Assembly: GCF_037977385.1 (NCBI RefSeq) | Contig: NZ_CP150277.1 | Span: 1,961,001-2,025,000 of the forward strand | Length of the DNA: 64,000 nucleotides | DNA from: Terribacillus sp. FSL K6-0262 | GTDB lineage: Bacteria > Bacillota > Bacilli > Bacillales > Amphibacillaceae | Direction of reading: 5' to 3' | Shown: piece by piece, positions 34,699 to 43,752 of the stretch | Numbering within the stretch: position 1 is the stretch's first letter | Layout: every line of letters begins with the position of its first letter | Program-made: the position numbers and the translations under genes | Notes under the pieces: model-generated | What the model was told of the DNA's origin: nothing | The model's input: the letters and a program-made list of their open reading frames with translations, nothing else | Database searches by the model: none

Positions 34699-36120
34699 TT
34701 GGAAACCGATATTAAGAAACCGTCTTTTATTTATGCATTGATGATGCTTTTATCAATAGTGGCAGTAGTATCCATAGGAATTTTGGCATTTGATGCACCG
34801 ATTCAAATACTGATGTTCATCAGCATGCTAGTCATCATCCCTTATATGCTGGGGCTTGGATTTACGTATAAGCAAATCGAAAAATCCATGGCAAAAGCAA
34901 TGGGAAGAGCATTGATGCCTGGTGTCATTCTTTTGACCGTCGGCATTTTAATCGGTGCATGGATAGCATCCGGAACAGTGCCAACACTGATTTATTATGG
35001 TGTGCAGGCAATTACACCGCAGTTCTTCTTAGTGACGACATTGCTGTTTTGCTCCCTGGTATCTGTTGCGACAGGCACCAGCTGGGGAACGGTCGGAACT
35101 GCAGGTGTTGCTATGATGGGTGTCGGTACGGCACTCGGCATTCCGGTTGGTCTGACAGGAGGGGCCATTGTCAGCGGAGCGTTTTTCGGTGATAAGATGT
35201 CTCCTTTATCCGATACGACTAACTTGGCACCCGCGGTAACAGGCGGGAATTTGTTCAAGCATATCAAGCATTTGCTTTGGACGACAGTTCCTTCTTATTT
35301 GATTACAGCTGCCATCTTTTTCTTCATTGGTTTGCGTTATCATGGAACAGGCGCCGATTCGGAGAGTGTCAATCAGCTGACGGCATACCTGGCGAATAAT
35401 TTCCATTTGGGGATCATTCCATTGATCCCGATAGTTGTATTGATTGCATTGCTGGTCATGAAAAAACCTGCCATACCATCGATTTTTGCCGGAGCGGCGG
35501 TCGGCGGGCTGATTGCGATCTTTTATCAAGGATTCGGATTTGCTGAAACTTTAACCACTTTCTATAGCGGATATGCAGTGGAATCCGGTATTCCTGTTGT
35601 CGATGAATTGCTGATTCGCGGTGGCTTGACAAGTATGCTGGAATTGATTGCGCTATTCTTGTTTGCTCTCGGAGTCGGCGGTCTTTTGGCAGATGCGGGT
35701 GTGCTGGAAGCGCTGATTGCATCATTTGCGATGAAAATCAAACATACTGGTGTATTGACAGCAGTGACTATCATTGTAAGCTACGTAACCCTGGTGCTTG
35801 GAGGAACTGTTTACTTCTCGACAGTTATGGGCGGTACACTGATGAAGCCTATATTTGAACGGTTGAATCTTGAACCGGAAAACCTCTCGCGTATCTTGGA
35901 AGATACGGGTACGTTGAGTGCCCCGCTTGTCCCTTGGACCGGCGGCGGTATCTATACGGCCGGGGCCCTCGGTATCGCGACAGTCACGTATTTGCCATTC
36001 TGTTTCTTGGCCTTCATCACGCCGTTGTTTACCTTGCTTTATGGCGTGACCGGCTGGACTTTCAAGGAGAAAAAAGAAGCGAAGCAGAAGAAACCAAAAA
36101 TGAAAATAGCAGAAGCTTGA
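34699..36120 (+). CDS. nhaC: NhaC-family Na+/H+ antiporter
   Basis: 473-residue integral membrane protein with about 11-12 segments. Characteristic NhaC stretches: ATGTSWGTVGTAGVAMMGVG, GAFFGDKMSPLSDTTNLAP and the LVPWTGGGIYTAGALG region near the C-terminus. It exchanges Na+ for protons, or, in relatives, malate/lactate for cations. The start is a TTG at 34699 with AAGGAG and a 7-base spacer. The C-terminal tail is strongly basic (KEKKEAKQKKPKMK). A halotolerant or alkaline lifestyle would explain it. It is monocistronic, ending in a bidirectional terminator. Confidence 0.92.
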   Translation: METDIKKPSFIYALMMLLSIVAVVSIGILAFDAPIQILMFISMLVIIPYMLGLGFTYKQIEKSMAKAMGRALMPGVILLTVGILIGAWIASGTVPTLIYYGVQAITPQFFLVTTLLFCSLVSVATGTSWGTVGTAGVAMMGVGTALGIPVGLTGGAIVSGAFFGDKMSPLSDTTNLAPAVTGGNLFKHIKHLLWTTVPSYLITAAIFFFIGLRYHGTGADSESVNQLTAYLANNFHLGIIPLIPIVVLIALLVMKKPAIPSIFAGAAVGGLIAIFYQGFGFAETLTTFYSGYAVESGIPVVDELLIRGGLTSMLELIALFLFALGVGGLLADAGVLEALIASFAMKIKHTGVLTAVTIIVSYVTLVLGGTVYFSTVMGGTLMKPIFERLNLEPENLSRILEDTGTLSAPLVPWTGGGIYTAGALGIATVTYLPFCFLAFITPLFTLLYGVTGWTFKEKKEAKQKKPKMKIAEA

Positions 36121-36126
36121 TAGCAG

Positions 36127-36162
36127 GAGAGCACTGCCCTGACAGGGTAGTGCTCTCTTTTT
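36127..36162. terminator. Bidirectional terminator
   Basis: GAGAGCACTGCCCT (36127-36140) pairs with AGGGTAGTGCTCTC (36144-36157) around GAC, followed by T. It serves nhaC and the convergent DUF421 gene. Confidence 0.88.
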
Positions 36163-36883
36163 AATGCTTGATCGGAGGGATGGTCATTTTTCTATCCTTC
36201 AAATTGATGTGGAGCTTTTGCTGCTGGGAAATGGATGCGAAGAATACATTGTTGATTCCGATGATATTTTGCTCTGCCAGCTGTGTTCTTAACCATTCTT
36301 CATCCAATTGGAAATAGGCCAGTGTATCGTAGTGAATGACTCCATCCGATATGACTGGATAAGCAATGGAGGAGATGGGCTCCCGAAGTTTGAGATCTTC
36401 CCGGGTAACGGGCAGTTTGACAGTCTTTTTCAACACGCTCAGCGTACCGTTCGGTTCAATGACAGCAGTTTCTACATCGGATATATCAAATATGTCCTTT
36501 TGCCGCAGCATGAACAATATATTGTCTATGGAGTATTCGATTTTTCGCATATTATCATACAGAAAGGTTCCATCCTGGATCACGATAGTCGGATCGAGTG
36601 TAAGCAGTTTACCGATTTTACGGTTGGCTATCTTCCACTTTACGATTGCTTTTTGAAAAAGCCCGATAGCGATGACAGCAAAGGCTGTAGGGAGATGTTC
36701 AATGTTGGGATCAGCAATATCGGCACCGACCAGCGCTCCTAAAATGACGACAATCAGAAAATCGAATACTGGCATTTCCCCGATGGTGCGTTTTCCCATG
36801 AATAGTGTGACGATGAGCATCAGCGGTATGATAGTAATGATTCGGGATAGGACAATCAGATTATCATGTATGAGTTCAGGCAT
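36161..36883 (-). CDS. DUF421 (YetF-type) membrane protein
   Basis: 240 residues. N-terminal membrane segments cover about residues 8-85 (IPLMLIVTLFMGKRTIGEMPVFDFLIVVILGALVGADIADP). The soluble C-terminal YetF domain contains LTLDPTIVIQDGTFLYDNMRK and AVIEPNGTLSVL. AAAGGAG precedes the ATG at 36883. The family (YetF, YrbG, YkjA and YcaP-like) is widespread in spore formers and its function is poorly known; some members are linked to spore germination or assembly. It is a single gene convergent with nhaC. Confidence 0.88.
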   Translation of the reverse strand: MPELIHDNLIVLSRIITIIPLMLIVTLFMGKRTIGEMPVFDFLIVVILGALVGADIADPNIEHLPTAFAVIAIGLFQKAIVKWKIANRKIGKLLTLDPTIVIQDGTFLYDNMRKIEYSIDNILFMLRQKDIFDISDVETAVIEPNGTLSVLKKTVKLPVTREDLKLREPISSIAYPVISDGVIHYDTLAYFQLDEEWLRTQLAEQNIIGINNVFFASISQQQKLHINLKDRKMTIPPIKH

Positions 36884-36999
36884 GAAGCTGCTCCTTTCTT
36901 ATCATCCAGTCTTGCCAGCAGATGCTGCCGTCAAACCGATGCCTTGAATTTTTGAAACGAAAATGCAGTCAGCGCGTAAAAAGAGAAGAGGCGATCAAC

Positions 37000-37536
37000 A
37001 TGCAAAAGCAGGAAGTATTGTTCGATATGAAGGAATTGCAAAAGCAAGCTGCGATCCTGGCGCTAGGAATGCTGTTTGCGGCCACTTTTAGTTATCTTCT
37101 GATACATGGATTTGAATTTCATATAAGCTTATCTGGTATCGCAGTCATTTTTCTGCTCACAATCATCGGAATCATTCTGCATGAACTCCTGCATGGGGTT
37201 GGCTTTGTCGTGTTTGGACATGTGAAACCCAATCAGGTGAAATATGGATTTTCCATGAAAGACGGTGCCGCCTATGCGCATTGCATGACACCTATCACAC
37301 TTAGGGCTTATCGCATGGCTTTGCTTTTACCCGTTATACTGACGGGGCTTGTTCCGCTGCTGTTTTCGTATATGACCGGGAATGGGATACTGCTGACTGT
37401 ATCTGTGATCCTGACAGCTGGAGGGGTAGGTGATTGGATCATCTTCCGCAGCCTGACAAAGTATGAAGCCAGACAATTCGTGATGGACCATCCGACCGAG
37501 GTCGGTTATTTCATTTATACAGAGGCACCTGACTGA
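37000..37536 (+). CDS. DUF3267-like membrane protein with HExxH
   Basis: 178 residues from the ATG at 37000; the longer frame from 36922 overlaps the divergent gene's leader and lacks a ribosome site. Four hydrophobic segments. The second is followed by IILHELLHGVGF, an HExxH zinc-protease-like motif typical of DUF3267 proteins, and by a conserved GFSMKDGAAYAHC segment. That makes an intramembrane-metalloprotease-like fold possible, but no activity is established. It lies 18 bases upstream of the next membrane-protein gene, in a likely operon. Confidence 0.78.
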   Translation: MQKQEVLFDMKELQKQAAILALGMLFAATFSYLLIHGFEFHISLSGIAVIFLLTIIGIILHELLHGVGFVVFGHVKPNQVKYGFSMKDGAAYAHCMTPITLRAYRMALLLPVILTGLVPLLFSYMTGNGILLTVSVILTAGGVGDWIIFRSLTKYEARQFVMDHPTEVGYFIYTEAPD

Positions 37537-37554
37537 TGGAAGGGAGAATACTGT

Positions 37555-38844
37555 GTGGTCGATCTTTTTCATTACTGGCTTTTCAATGATGATGCTGTAC
37601 ATAATGTTATTTTGACGCTGATTTATATTTGGATTTTGATCAATATCGGCAAGTGGGCAGTGGATAAGATCATTCCAGATAAGCAAGGCAAATCGTTTTG
37701 GGCACTCGCAGGTTTCCTGCTTGTCCATGCAGGGCTAGGGACGTTGCTGCTTTGGCTCTTGGGAGGGGATTTCTTCCAGGATTGGACGTTTACAGGATGG
37801 TTTTGGCATGATGTGACGCTGTGGATTTTAGTTGGTTTGTTTGTCGCATTATGCACGCTTTTTCTTGTGAGGGGGATTAGAAGGTTAAGTTCGATAAAGA
37901 AAGTGATCAGCATGATCATTTTCCTGCTAGTTGGTGAATTTATCGTTGGTTCCTTCGTCATGACTGTGTTCCACGGAGCAGGCCGCTCGGTGACGATGAA
38001 TCTTGATTCCCCAACAATCGTGGCGGAAGATGCCAATTTGGCCATCAATAAAATTCGGATGAAAATACCGAATGGGCATGAGAACGGTATCTCCTTGAGC
38101 GTTTCGCGCTTTGAGATCATAGCTGTGGATCTGGAATCGGGGGAGAGGGAGTGGAGCCGGAAATCCAGCTGGCAGGAATATGTTCTGGGGCTGACAGATG
38201 ACGGTGTCATGGTCGTGAATGGGAAAGCCGAGGAGCTGTATTTCCTTGATCCAGCCACCGGGGAAGTCCGTCTTGAGGAAGAGGATTGGACAGAGACATA
38301 TCCGGAACTTGCCGATAATCTGAGCTACGAGCAGGCTGATTATTATCTCGATGAAGGCGGCAGCATCTATTTATATGCATTGAACAGCAAGTATTATCGT
38401 ATTGCCGACGGACGAATGACAGAGGATCCGGCTTATGGGAAAGAGTTACAGAAGGGATTTTTCGGTGACGGAGAAAACGGAGAGGCAGAAGAAGCCCAGC
38501 AGATCGTTCAGAAGCTGTACCCGGATTTGCTTGAGGCACAGCCGATCATCGGGACAAATAAAGATGGCAGTATGCTGCTGATGTACAAAGAAAAACGCAA
38601 CCAGGATCAGATGATGATCGCACGTGTTTCAACTGGTGGATCCCGCGTGAGCTGGAAGTTAGCAGTCGATTATGATCATCAAGAGATCCCAGGCGAAAGC
38701 CCGGTTGGTGTCTTTTTTACGGAAGATGCTGCATGTATACAAGCTGCCGGCAAACTTTATAAAGTTTCCGAACAAGATGGTACCGTGGATTTCGTTTACC
38801 AGTATCGTTGGAATAAAAAGGAGGACATAATGGAAACTCCATAG
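37555..38844 (+). CDS. Unknown membrane protein with PQQ-like repeat region
   Basis: I do not recognise this 429-residue protein. The GTG at 37555 has AAGGGAG at 8 bases. Four membrane segments occupy about residues 15-140. The C-terminal 285 residues look extracytoplasmic, with beta-strand repeats of the PQQ/beta-propeller type (IIAVDLESGEREWSRKS, LYFLDPATGEVRL) and an acidic middle part (FFGDGENGEAEEA). It follows the HExxH membrane protein by 18 bases, so both may work together. A propeller attached to a polytopic anchor suggests sensing or assembly at the cell surface (inference). Confidence 0.7.
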   Translation: MVDLFHYWLFNDDAVHNVILTLIYIWILINIGKWAVDKIIPDKQGKSFWALAGFLLVHAGLGTLLLWLLGGDFFQDWTFTGWFWHDVTLWILVGLFVALCTLFLVRGIRRLSSIKKVISMIIFLLVGEFIVGSFVMTVFHGAGRSVTMNLDSPTIVAEDANLAINKIRMKIPNGHENGISLSVSRFEIIAVDLESGEREWSRKSSWQEYVLGLTDDGVMVVNGKAEELYFLDPATGEVRLEEEDWTETYPELADNLSYEQADYYLDEGGSIYLYALNSKYYRIADGRMTEDPAYGKELQKGFFGDGENGEAEEAQQIVQKLYPDLLEAQPIIGTNKDGSMLLMYKEKRNQDQMMIARVSTGGSRVSWKLAVDYDHQEIPGESPVGVFFTEDAACIQAAGKLYKVSEQDGTVDFVYQYRWNKKEDIMETP

Positions 38845-38944
38845 TCCTGGAAGGAATTGACGATATCCTGAGGCATAACATCTTTTGAATCGGGGTATGG
38901 AAGAGTACGGCTCAAAAGAAGTTTTGCTGAAGGAGGCGTTTCAT

Positions 38945-39982
38945 ATGACCATAAAACCAATCGACACAGATTATATTGCCAAGGGCATTGGACCAAATGT
39001 TTCACCGGAGGCTTTCACGAATGATAAACGCAAGGTCTTCTTATTCGGCTCGCCGAGTTATACAAATATCGGTGATCAGGCAATTGCGTATAGCATCGAG
39101 AAATTCATCAAAAGCCGGTTCCCTTATTATGAATATATAGAAATCATGGACTATGCGACGGATGAAGGAATTGAATTTGTTAAAGGTATCATTCGTGAAG
39201 ACGATATCGTCATGTTCACAGGCGGCGGTAATCTCGGAAGCTTGTATTTGGATATCGAAGAAGATCGCCGAAAGGTATTCGCTGCTTTCAAGGACTATAA
39301 GTCGATTTCCATGCCGCAGTCTGTGTTCTTCGAAGATAATGAACATGGCGAGCAGGAGAAAAAGAAAACACAGGAAGCCTATCATCAGAATAAGAACTTG
39401 GTGATTGCTGCCAGGGAATCGCAGACGCTGGATGTTGTAAGAAATACATTCGAGTCTGAGGTGATGTACACACCGGATATGGTGATGTCACTTGATATTG
39501 TCCCCCGTGAGCAGGAACGGGAGGGTGTCATGTTCTTCCTGAGGGCTGATAAAGAAAAGGTGATGGAAGAGAGCTTCGTTTCGGAGCTCATGGAGTGGGC
39601 GAAGAAGTTCGGGTCTGTCGACCGTACAGATACAGTCTTGGATGAGGATATTGTACCGACAATCGATTATGCGGACAGGGAAAAGCACTTCATCGAGATG
39701 CTGGATTTGATCAGCTCGAAGAAATTGATCATCACCGACCGCCTGCATGCGATGATTTTCTCCATCATCACGAAAACACCATGTCTTGTATTCGGAAACA
39801 GCTATGGAAAAGCGAAGCACTCTTACCGTGACTGGCTCGACTCCATTAATTTTGTGGAGTATACAGACTCCAAGGATGTGGGACTGCTGGAGAAAATGGT
39901 AGAGAAATTGATGGACACAGAGCCAAACGAGGTGGATCTGAGAAAAGACTTCAAACCGCTGGTGGATTTCCTCCGCAGCTGA
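38945..39982 (+). CDS. Polysaccharide pyruvyl transferase family protein
   Basis: 345 residues from the ATG at 38945, which has GGAGG at 8 bases; the longer frame from 38885 lacks a site. Family PF04230: FGSPSYTNIGDQAIAYSIEKF near the N-terminus, IVMFTGGGNLGSLYLD, and a C-terminal IITDRLHAMIFSIITKTPCLVF. Related proteins (EpsI, EpsO, CsaB) transfer pyruvate from phosphoenolpyruvate to sugars of exopolysaccharide or wall glycans. No glycosyltransferases or polymerases are adjacent, so the acceptor is unknown. It ends at a strong terminator. Confidence 0.88.
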   Translation: MTIKPIDTDYIAKGIGPNVSPEAFTNDKRKVFLFGSPSYTNIGDQAIAYSIEKFIKSRFPYYEYIEIMDYATDEGIEFVKGIIREDDIVMFTGGGNLGSLYLDIEEDRRKVFAAFKDYKSISMPQSVFFEDNEHGEQEKKKTQEAYHQNKNLVIAARESQTLDVVRNTFESEVMYTPDMVMSLDIVPREQEREGVMFFLRADKEKVMEESFVSELMEWAKKFGSVDRTDTVLDEDIVPTIDYADREKHFIEMLDLISSKKLIITDRLHAMIFSIITKTPCLVFGNSYGKAKHSYRDWLDSINFVEYTDSKDVGLLEKMVEKLMDTEPNEVDLRKDFKPLVDFLRS

Positions 39983-39986
39983 TAAG

Positions 39987-40018
39987 AAAGCTAGAATCTT
40001 ATGATTCTAGCTTTTTTT
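39987..40018 (+). terminator. Terminator after the pyruvyl transferase gene
   Basis: AAAGCTAGAATC (39987-39998), loop TTAT, and GATTCTAGCTTT (40003-40014), followed by T. Confidence 0.9.
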
Positions 40019-40061
40019 ATTGGGTATGCATATTCATTCCAAAAAAAATATTAATATACGG

Positions 40062-40108
40062 TTGTATTTTTATATAAATAGTTGTATATTTATTACACAA
40101 TATACAAC
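40062..40108 (+). promoter_or_regulatory. Promoter and palindromic operator of the YfcC/M20 operon
   Basis: TTGTAT (40062-40067), a 17-base spacer, and TATATT (40085-40090) form a good promoter. GTTGTATATT (40081-40090) and AATATACAAC (40099-40108) are perfect 10-bp arms around 8 bases, overlapping the -10 and the start point. A further GTTGTAT half-site lies at 40061-40067. The layout is that of a repressor; arms resemble an ARG box only partly. Confidence 0.65.
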
Positions 40109-40138
40109 GAAGGGTCGTCCTTGAAGGAGTACAGCCAG

Positions 40139-41551
40139 ATGAACAGCTTACAAGATTTACAGCAGCAGCCATATAAGAAAAAGAAACCAAAGCAATTCAA
40201 TGTCTACGTGATGATTTTCGCATTCATCGTCGTGGCGGCACTATTAACATATATCATCCCTGGCGGCGCCTATGACCGCGTGGAGCAGGATGGACGAAGT
40301 GTCATCCTGCCGGAAACCTTCCATTACATAGACGGAGAAAATGTCGGACTGCTCGGCATATTCAATAGTATTCATACAGGTATGGTGAATGGCGCCAATA
40401 TCATTTTCTTCGTCTTGATCGTCGGCGGGGCATTTGGTATTTTCACAGCAACCGGGGCATTGGATGCTTTCATTTATATGCTGTCCAGAAAGATGGCCAA
40501 TAAAGAGAAATTACTCATTCCTGTTTTGATGCTGTTCTTTGCAGCAGCAGGGGCATTGATGGGAATGTCGGATGAAACAATCGTTTATGTCGCAATCCTG
40601 GCGCCTATGGCGATAGCACTTGGCTTCGATGCATTGACCGGTTTTGCGATTGTCGTACTCGGTGCCGGTGTCGGATTTACGGCAGCGGTCATGAACCCAT
40701 TCACGGTTGGAGTAGCCCAAGGGATTTCCGAGCTGCCGACGTTCTCCGGAATCGGCTTCCGGATCATCATTTTTGTTGTCTTGTATGCGGCGGCCGTCTT
40801 GTATGTGATGCGGCATGCCGGCAAAGTGAAAAAGAACCCGGAGCTCGGGGTATACGGCAAGTTTGGCGGAAAAGCAGATACAGCGGCACTTCAGTCCCAT
40901 AAAATGACCGCTCGCCATAAGCTTGTCCTATCCGCTTTCTTGATCAACTATATTGTATTGATCATCGGGGTATTGAAATACGGATGGTATATCACGGAGA
41001 TTGCCGGATTGTTCCTGCTGTTCGGTGTACTGATGGGGATCCTTGGCGGCATTTCTTTCTCTGGCATTGCCGATAATTTCATCCTTGGAGCGAAAGACTT
41101 GCTTGGCGGTGCACTGATCATCGGCTTTGCACAAGCTATTCTGGTAATCTTCAATACGTCAGGTATGATGGATACATTGCTGCATTATGCTTCTGATGCG
41201 CTTGGCGCTATTCCCGGTGCCCTGTCTGCAGTCGGGATGCTATTTTTGCAGATGGGCATCAATTTCTTCGTGCCGTCCGGAAGCGGACAAGCTGCTTTGA
41301 CCATGCCGCTGATGGCGCCATTATCCGACATGATTGGCGTAACGAGGCAGACAGCTGTATTGGCATATCAGTTCGGGGACGGTATCTCCAACACAATTTT
41401 GCCAACAGGCAATATCATCGCCTTGCTTGCGATTGCAGGCATTGGCTACGGCAAGTGGGTGAAGTGGTTCCTGCCATTCTTCCTTATTCAGATCGGCATT
41501 GCCATCATCGCACTGATCATAGCTCAATTGATTCAATACGGACCGTTTTAA
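40139..41551 (+). CDS. YfcC-family (C4-dicarboxylate anaerobic carrier-like) transporter
   Basis: 470-residue membrane protein starting at the ATG at 40139, which follows GAAGGAG; the frame continues upstream into the operator and should not be used. About 11-12 segments. The family signature is visible in YVMIFAFIVVAALLTYIIPGGAYDR, ALMGMSDETIVYVAILAPMA and a C-terminal FFVPSGSGQAALTMPLMAPLSD. YfcC/ArcD-like members move amino acids, peptides or carboxylates. Co-transcription with an amidohydrolase 17 bases downstream suggests uptake of an N-acylated amino acid or dipeptide (inference). Confidence 0.9.
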   Translation: MNSLQDLQQQPYKKKKPKQFNVYVMIFAFIVVAALLTYIIPGGAYDRVEQDGRSVILPETFHYIDGENVGLLGIFNSIHTGMVNGANIIFFVLIVGGAFGIFTATGALDAFIYMLSRKMANKEKLLIPVLMLFFAAAGALMGMSDETIVYVAILAPMAIALGFDALTGFAIVVLGAGVGFTAAVMNPFTVGVAQGISELPTFSGIGFRIIIFVVLYAAAVLYVMRHAGKVKKNPELGVYGKFGGKADTAALQSHKMTARHKLVLSAFLINYIVLIIGVLKYGWYITEIAGLFLLFGVLMGILGGISFSGIADNFILGAKDLLGGALIIGFAQAILVIFNTSGMMDTLLHYASDALGAIPGALSAVGMLFLQMGINFFVPSGSGQAALTMPLMAPLSDMIGVTRQTAVLAYQFGDGISNTILPTGNIIALLAIAGIGYGKWVKWFLPFFLIQIGIAIIALIIAQLIQYGPF

Positions 41552-41568
41552 TAGAAGGGGAAATAGTT

Positions 41569-42708
41569 ATGGAATTAGAGAGATTAGCAGAGCAGGCGAT
41601 CCTGGATCGCCGGCATTTTCATCAATACCCGGAACTTTCCGGGGAAGAATACGAGACAGGTAAATATGTGCGTGGCAGATTAGAGAAACTTGGCATCGAG
41701 ATCCTTGATTTTCAGCCGCCGAGTGTCGTCGGCTATGTGAAAGGCGCAAAAGGGGAGAAGACGATCGCTCTCCGGGCGGATATGGATGCACTGCCGATGG
41801 TGGAAGAAGGGGATAAACCTTATATCTCCAAGCATCATGGGGTAGCTCATACCTGCGGGCATGATGGTCATACAGCTATTTTGCTTGCAGTTGCAGAATG
41901 GATCACCCTTCATAAAGAGGAAGTGGAGCCTAATATCGTGCTCATCTTCCAATCCTCCGAAGAAGCTTCTCCAAGCGGTGCTGATAAACTGATCAAGGAA
42001 GGTGTACTGAAAGACGTCGACAGCATTTATGGCATCCATGTCGATGCCGGCTTGAAAAAAGGACAATTCGGTACCCGCCCTGGCGCCATGATGGCGTCGG
42101 TCGATGATTTTGAGATCAAAATCCAGGGCTCTGGCGGACATGCATCAACACCGCATTTGACAGTGGATCCGGTTTACATCTCGACCCATGTCATCCAGGC
42201 GCTGCAAAGCATCGTCAGCCGTAAACTCAATCCAATGGATGCCAGCGTCATCTCCGTTGGGAAAATCGAAGCTGGCAACACTTATAATGTCATTCCGGAT
42301 TCAGCCAAAATCATCGGGACAATGCGCTCCTTCTCTCCAGAAGCGGTGCAGACGATCCAGGAACAGATTGCCAAGCTGACCAAGGGCATTTGTGAATCTT
42401 TTGGCGCCGCAGCCGAAGTGGACTTCATCATCGGCACACCGCCGCTTATCAATGATGAAAAGGAAGCGGATTTTGCAGAAGGACTATTACAGAAAACATT
42501 CGGCAAAGAGCGCTACGAACAACTCGAGCCGGTCATGGGATCAGAGGATTTCTCCTATTACCTGCAGGAAATTCCAGGGGTATTCGTCAAAGTCGGCATG
42601 CAAGGGGAGAAAAGCCAGTATCCGCATCATCACCCAAGGTTTGATATTGATGAGGATGTATTCGTAGATGCGATCAAGGTATTCCAGCAATTCATTCTGA
42701 ACCAATAA
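41569..42708 (+). CDS. M20 family amidohydrolase (N-acyl-amino-acid/peptide hydrolase)
   Basis: 379-residue zinc-dependent amidohydrolase from the ATG at 41569 (AAGGGG upstream). Metal-binding segments: RADMDALPMVE with the catalytic Asp, AHTCGHDGHTAILLAVA, FQSSEEASPSGADKLI and YGIHVD. The dimerisation domain starts at about residue 180 with GGHASTPHLTVDP. The C-terminal metal His is in YPHHHPRFDIDED. The family includes hippurate hydrolase, N-acetyl-diaminopimelate deacetylase and indole-acetyl-amino-acid hydrolases. The partner transporter upstream suggests a catabolic role. Confidence 0.92.
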   Translation: MELERLAEQAILDRRHFHQYPELSGEEYETGKYVRGRLEKLGIEILDFQPPSVVGYVKGAKGEKTIALRADMDALPMVEEGDKPYISKHHGVAHTCGHDGHTAILLAVAEWITLHKEEVEPNIVLIFQSSEEASPSGADKLIKEGVLKDVDSIYGIHVDAGLKKGQFGTRPGAMMASVDDFEIKIQGSGGHASTPHLTVDPVYISTHVIQALQSIVSRKLNPMDASVISVGKIEAGNTYNVIPDSAKIIGTMRSFSPEAVQTIQEQIAKLTKGICESFGAAAEVDFIIGTPPLINDEKEADFAEGLLQKTFGKERYEQLEPVMGSEDFSYYLQEIPGVFVKVGMQGEKSQYPHHHPRFDIDEDVFVDAIKVFQQFILNQ

Positions 42709-42713
42709 GTAAA

Positions 42714-42747
42714 GGAGCATATGGGATAACCCATACGCTCCTCTTTT
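42714..42747. terminator. Terminator between the M20 and lacD genes
   Basis: GGAGCATATGGG pairs with CCCATACGCTCC (one mismatch) around ATAA, followed by a T-rich tract (TCTTTTTAT). It separates the convergent operons. Confidence 0.8.
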
Positions 42748-43739
42748 TATGCAAGTATTTCTGATTGTTTCCAGGATGTTGCCGTTTGTTTCAATACTTC
42801 ATTTAATTCCTCGACATTCTTTCTGCCCTGCTGCTGCAGCCACTGTTTTCCTGCAGCTTCTCCACCACGGCCGAAAATAGCTACACTATCTTTCCAGGTT
42901 GCCCGGCCGCATAATACACCATTGAAGCTGGAGCCTGCTTCCTTTGCAAAACGCAGGGTCTCTTGGAAAAGTGTGGCGCTTACGCCTGCGCTTAAAAAGA
43001 TGAAAGGCAAATCAGTGGCCTCGCTTTGTTCTTTGAAATAGCGTTTTGCTTCTTCCTGTGTGTAAACAGGCGGCTCTTCTGAAAATCCTTCTACATATCC
43101 CATGTTTACAGGCACTTCCACTTTCAGGACATCTACTTTATATGGGGCTTTGGAGAATTCCCTCATCATGTCGTTCACTTTATGCGGCTTGAGTTTGGCG
43201 TATTCCCGGCCTTTCACATCATCATTGGCAGCATCATAGGATACGAGTTCCAAGAAGAAGAGAATGTCTTCCGCCTGACATTCAGATCCAAGTCGTTCTA
43301 CAAAAATATGTTTCTTCTCATTGATGCTTGGGTCCTCATCCACATCGTAGTACAGAAGGAATTTTACAGCATCGGCACCTTGGGCCTTGATTCGCTGAAC
43401 AGACCAATCATCCAGGATATCCGGCATGCGGCCAGGCTGTGCTGCATCATAGCCGGTTTTCTCATACGCGAGTAGCAGTCCGGCATCCTTATCCCTTTTC
43501 TTTGCTGCAGGCAGACCGTATTCAGGATCAAGCAGAATGGAAGTGGCATATGGTGTGAGTTCCTCAGAGATCAGTTCTTTGAAAGATACGATGGTATCGT
43601 CTCCCTGATTTGTGGTGCTTTCCTGCTGCAGCATCTTTTTCAAGGAGCCTCGCTGATCGATGGCGAGGGCGCCGATTATTCCATTTTCGTCTGATAGTCT
43701 TTCCAGTGCTTCTCGTTTAGCGGGTGTTAGATTAAGCAT
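42747..43739 (-). CDS. lacD: Tagatose 1,6-bisphosphate aldolase
   Basis: Class I aldolase of the LacD family, 330 residues, that splits tagatose 1,6-bisphosphate into dihydroxyacetone phosphate and glyceraldehyde 3-phosphate; such enzymes also accept the fructose isomer. Recognisable parts: GIIGALAIDQRGSLKKML, ILLDPEYGLPA, DAVKFLLYYDVDED, LKVEVPVN with the Schiff-base Lys region, and FLSAGVSATLFQETL. AAAGGAG precedes the ATG at 43739. It is the last gene of the kinase-PTS-aldolase operon, which completes a tagatose-phosphate route. Confidence 0.93.
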   Translation of the reverse strand: MLNLTPAKREALERLSDENGIIGALAIDQRGSLKKMLQQESTTNQGDDTIVSFKELISEELTPYATSILLDPEYGLPAAKKRDKDAGLLLAYEKTGYDAAQPGRMPDILDDWSVQRIKAQGADAVKFLLYYDVDEDPSINEKKHIFVERLGSECQAEDILFFLELVSYDAANDDVKGREYAKLKPHKVNDMMREFSKAPYKVDVLKVEVPVNMGYVEGFSEEPPVYTQEEAKRYFKEQSEATDLPFIFLSAGVSATLFQETLRFAKEAGSSFNGVLCGRATWKDSVAIFGRGGEAAGKQWLQQQGRKNVEELNEVLKQTATSWKQSEILA

Positions 43740-43752
43740 TGTAGCAGCTCCT

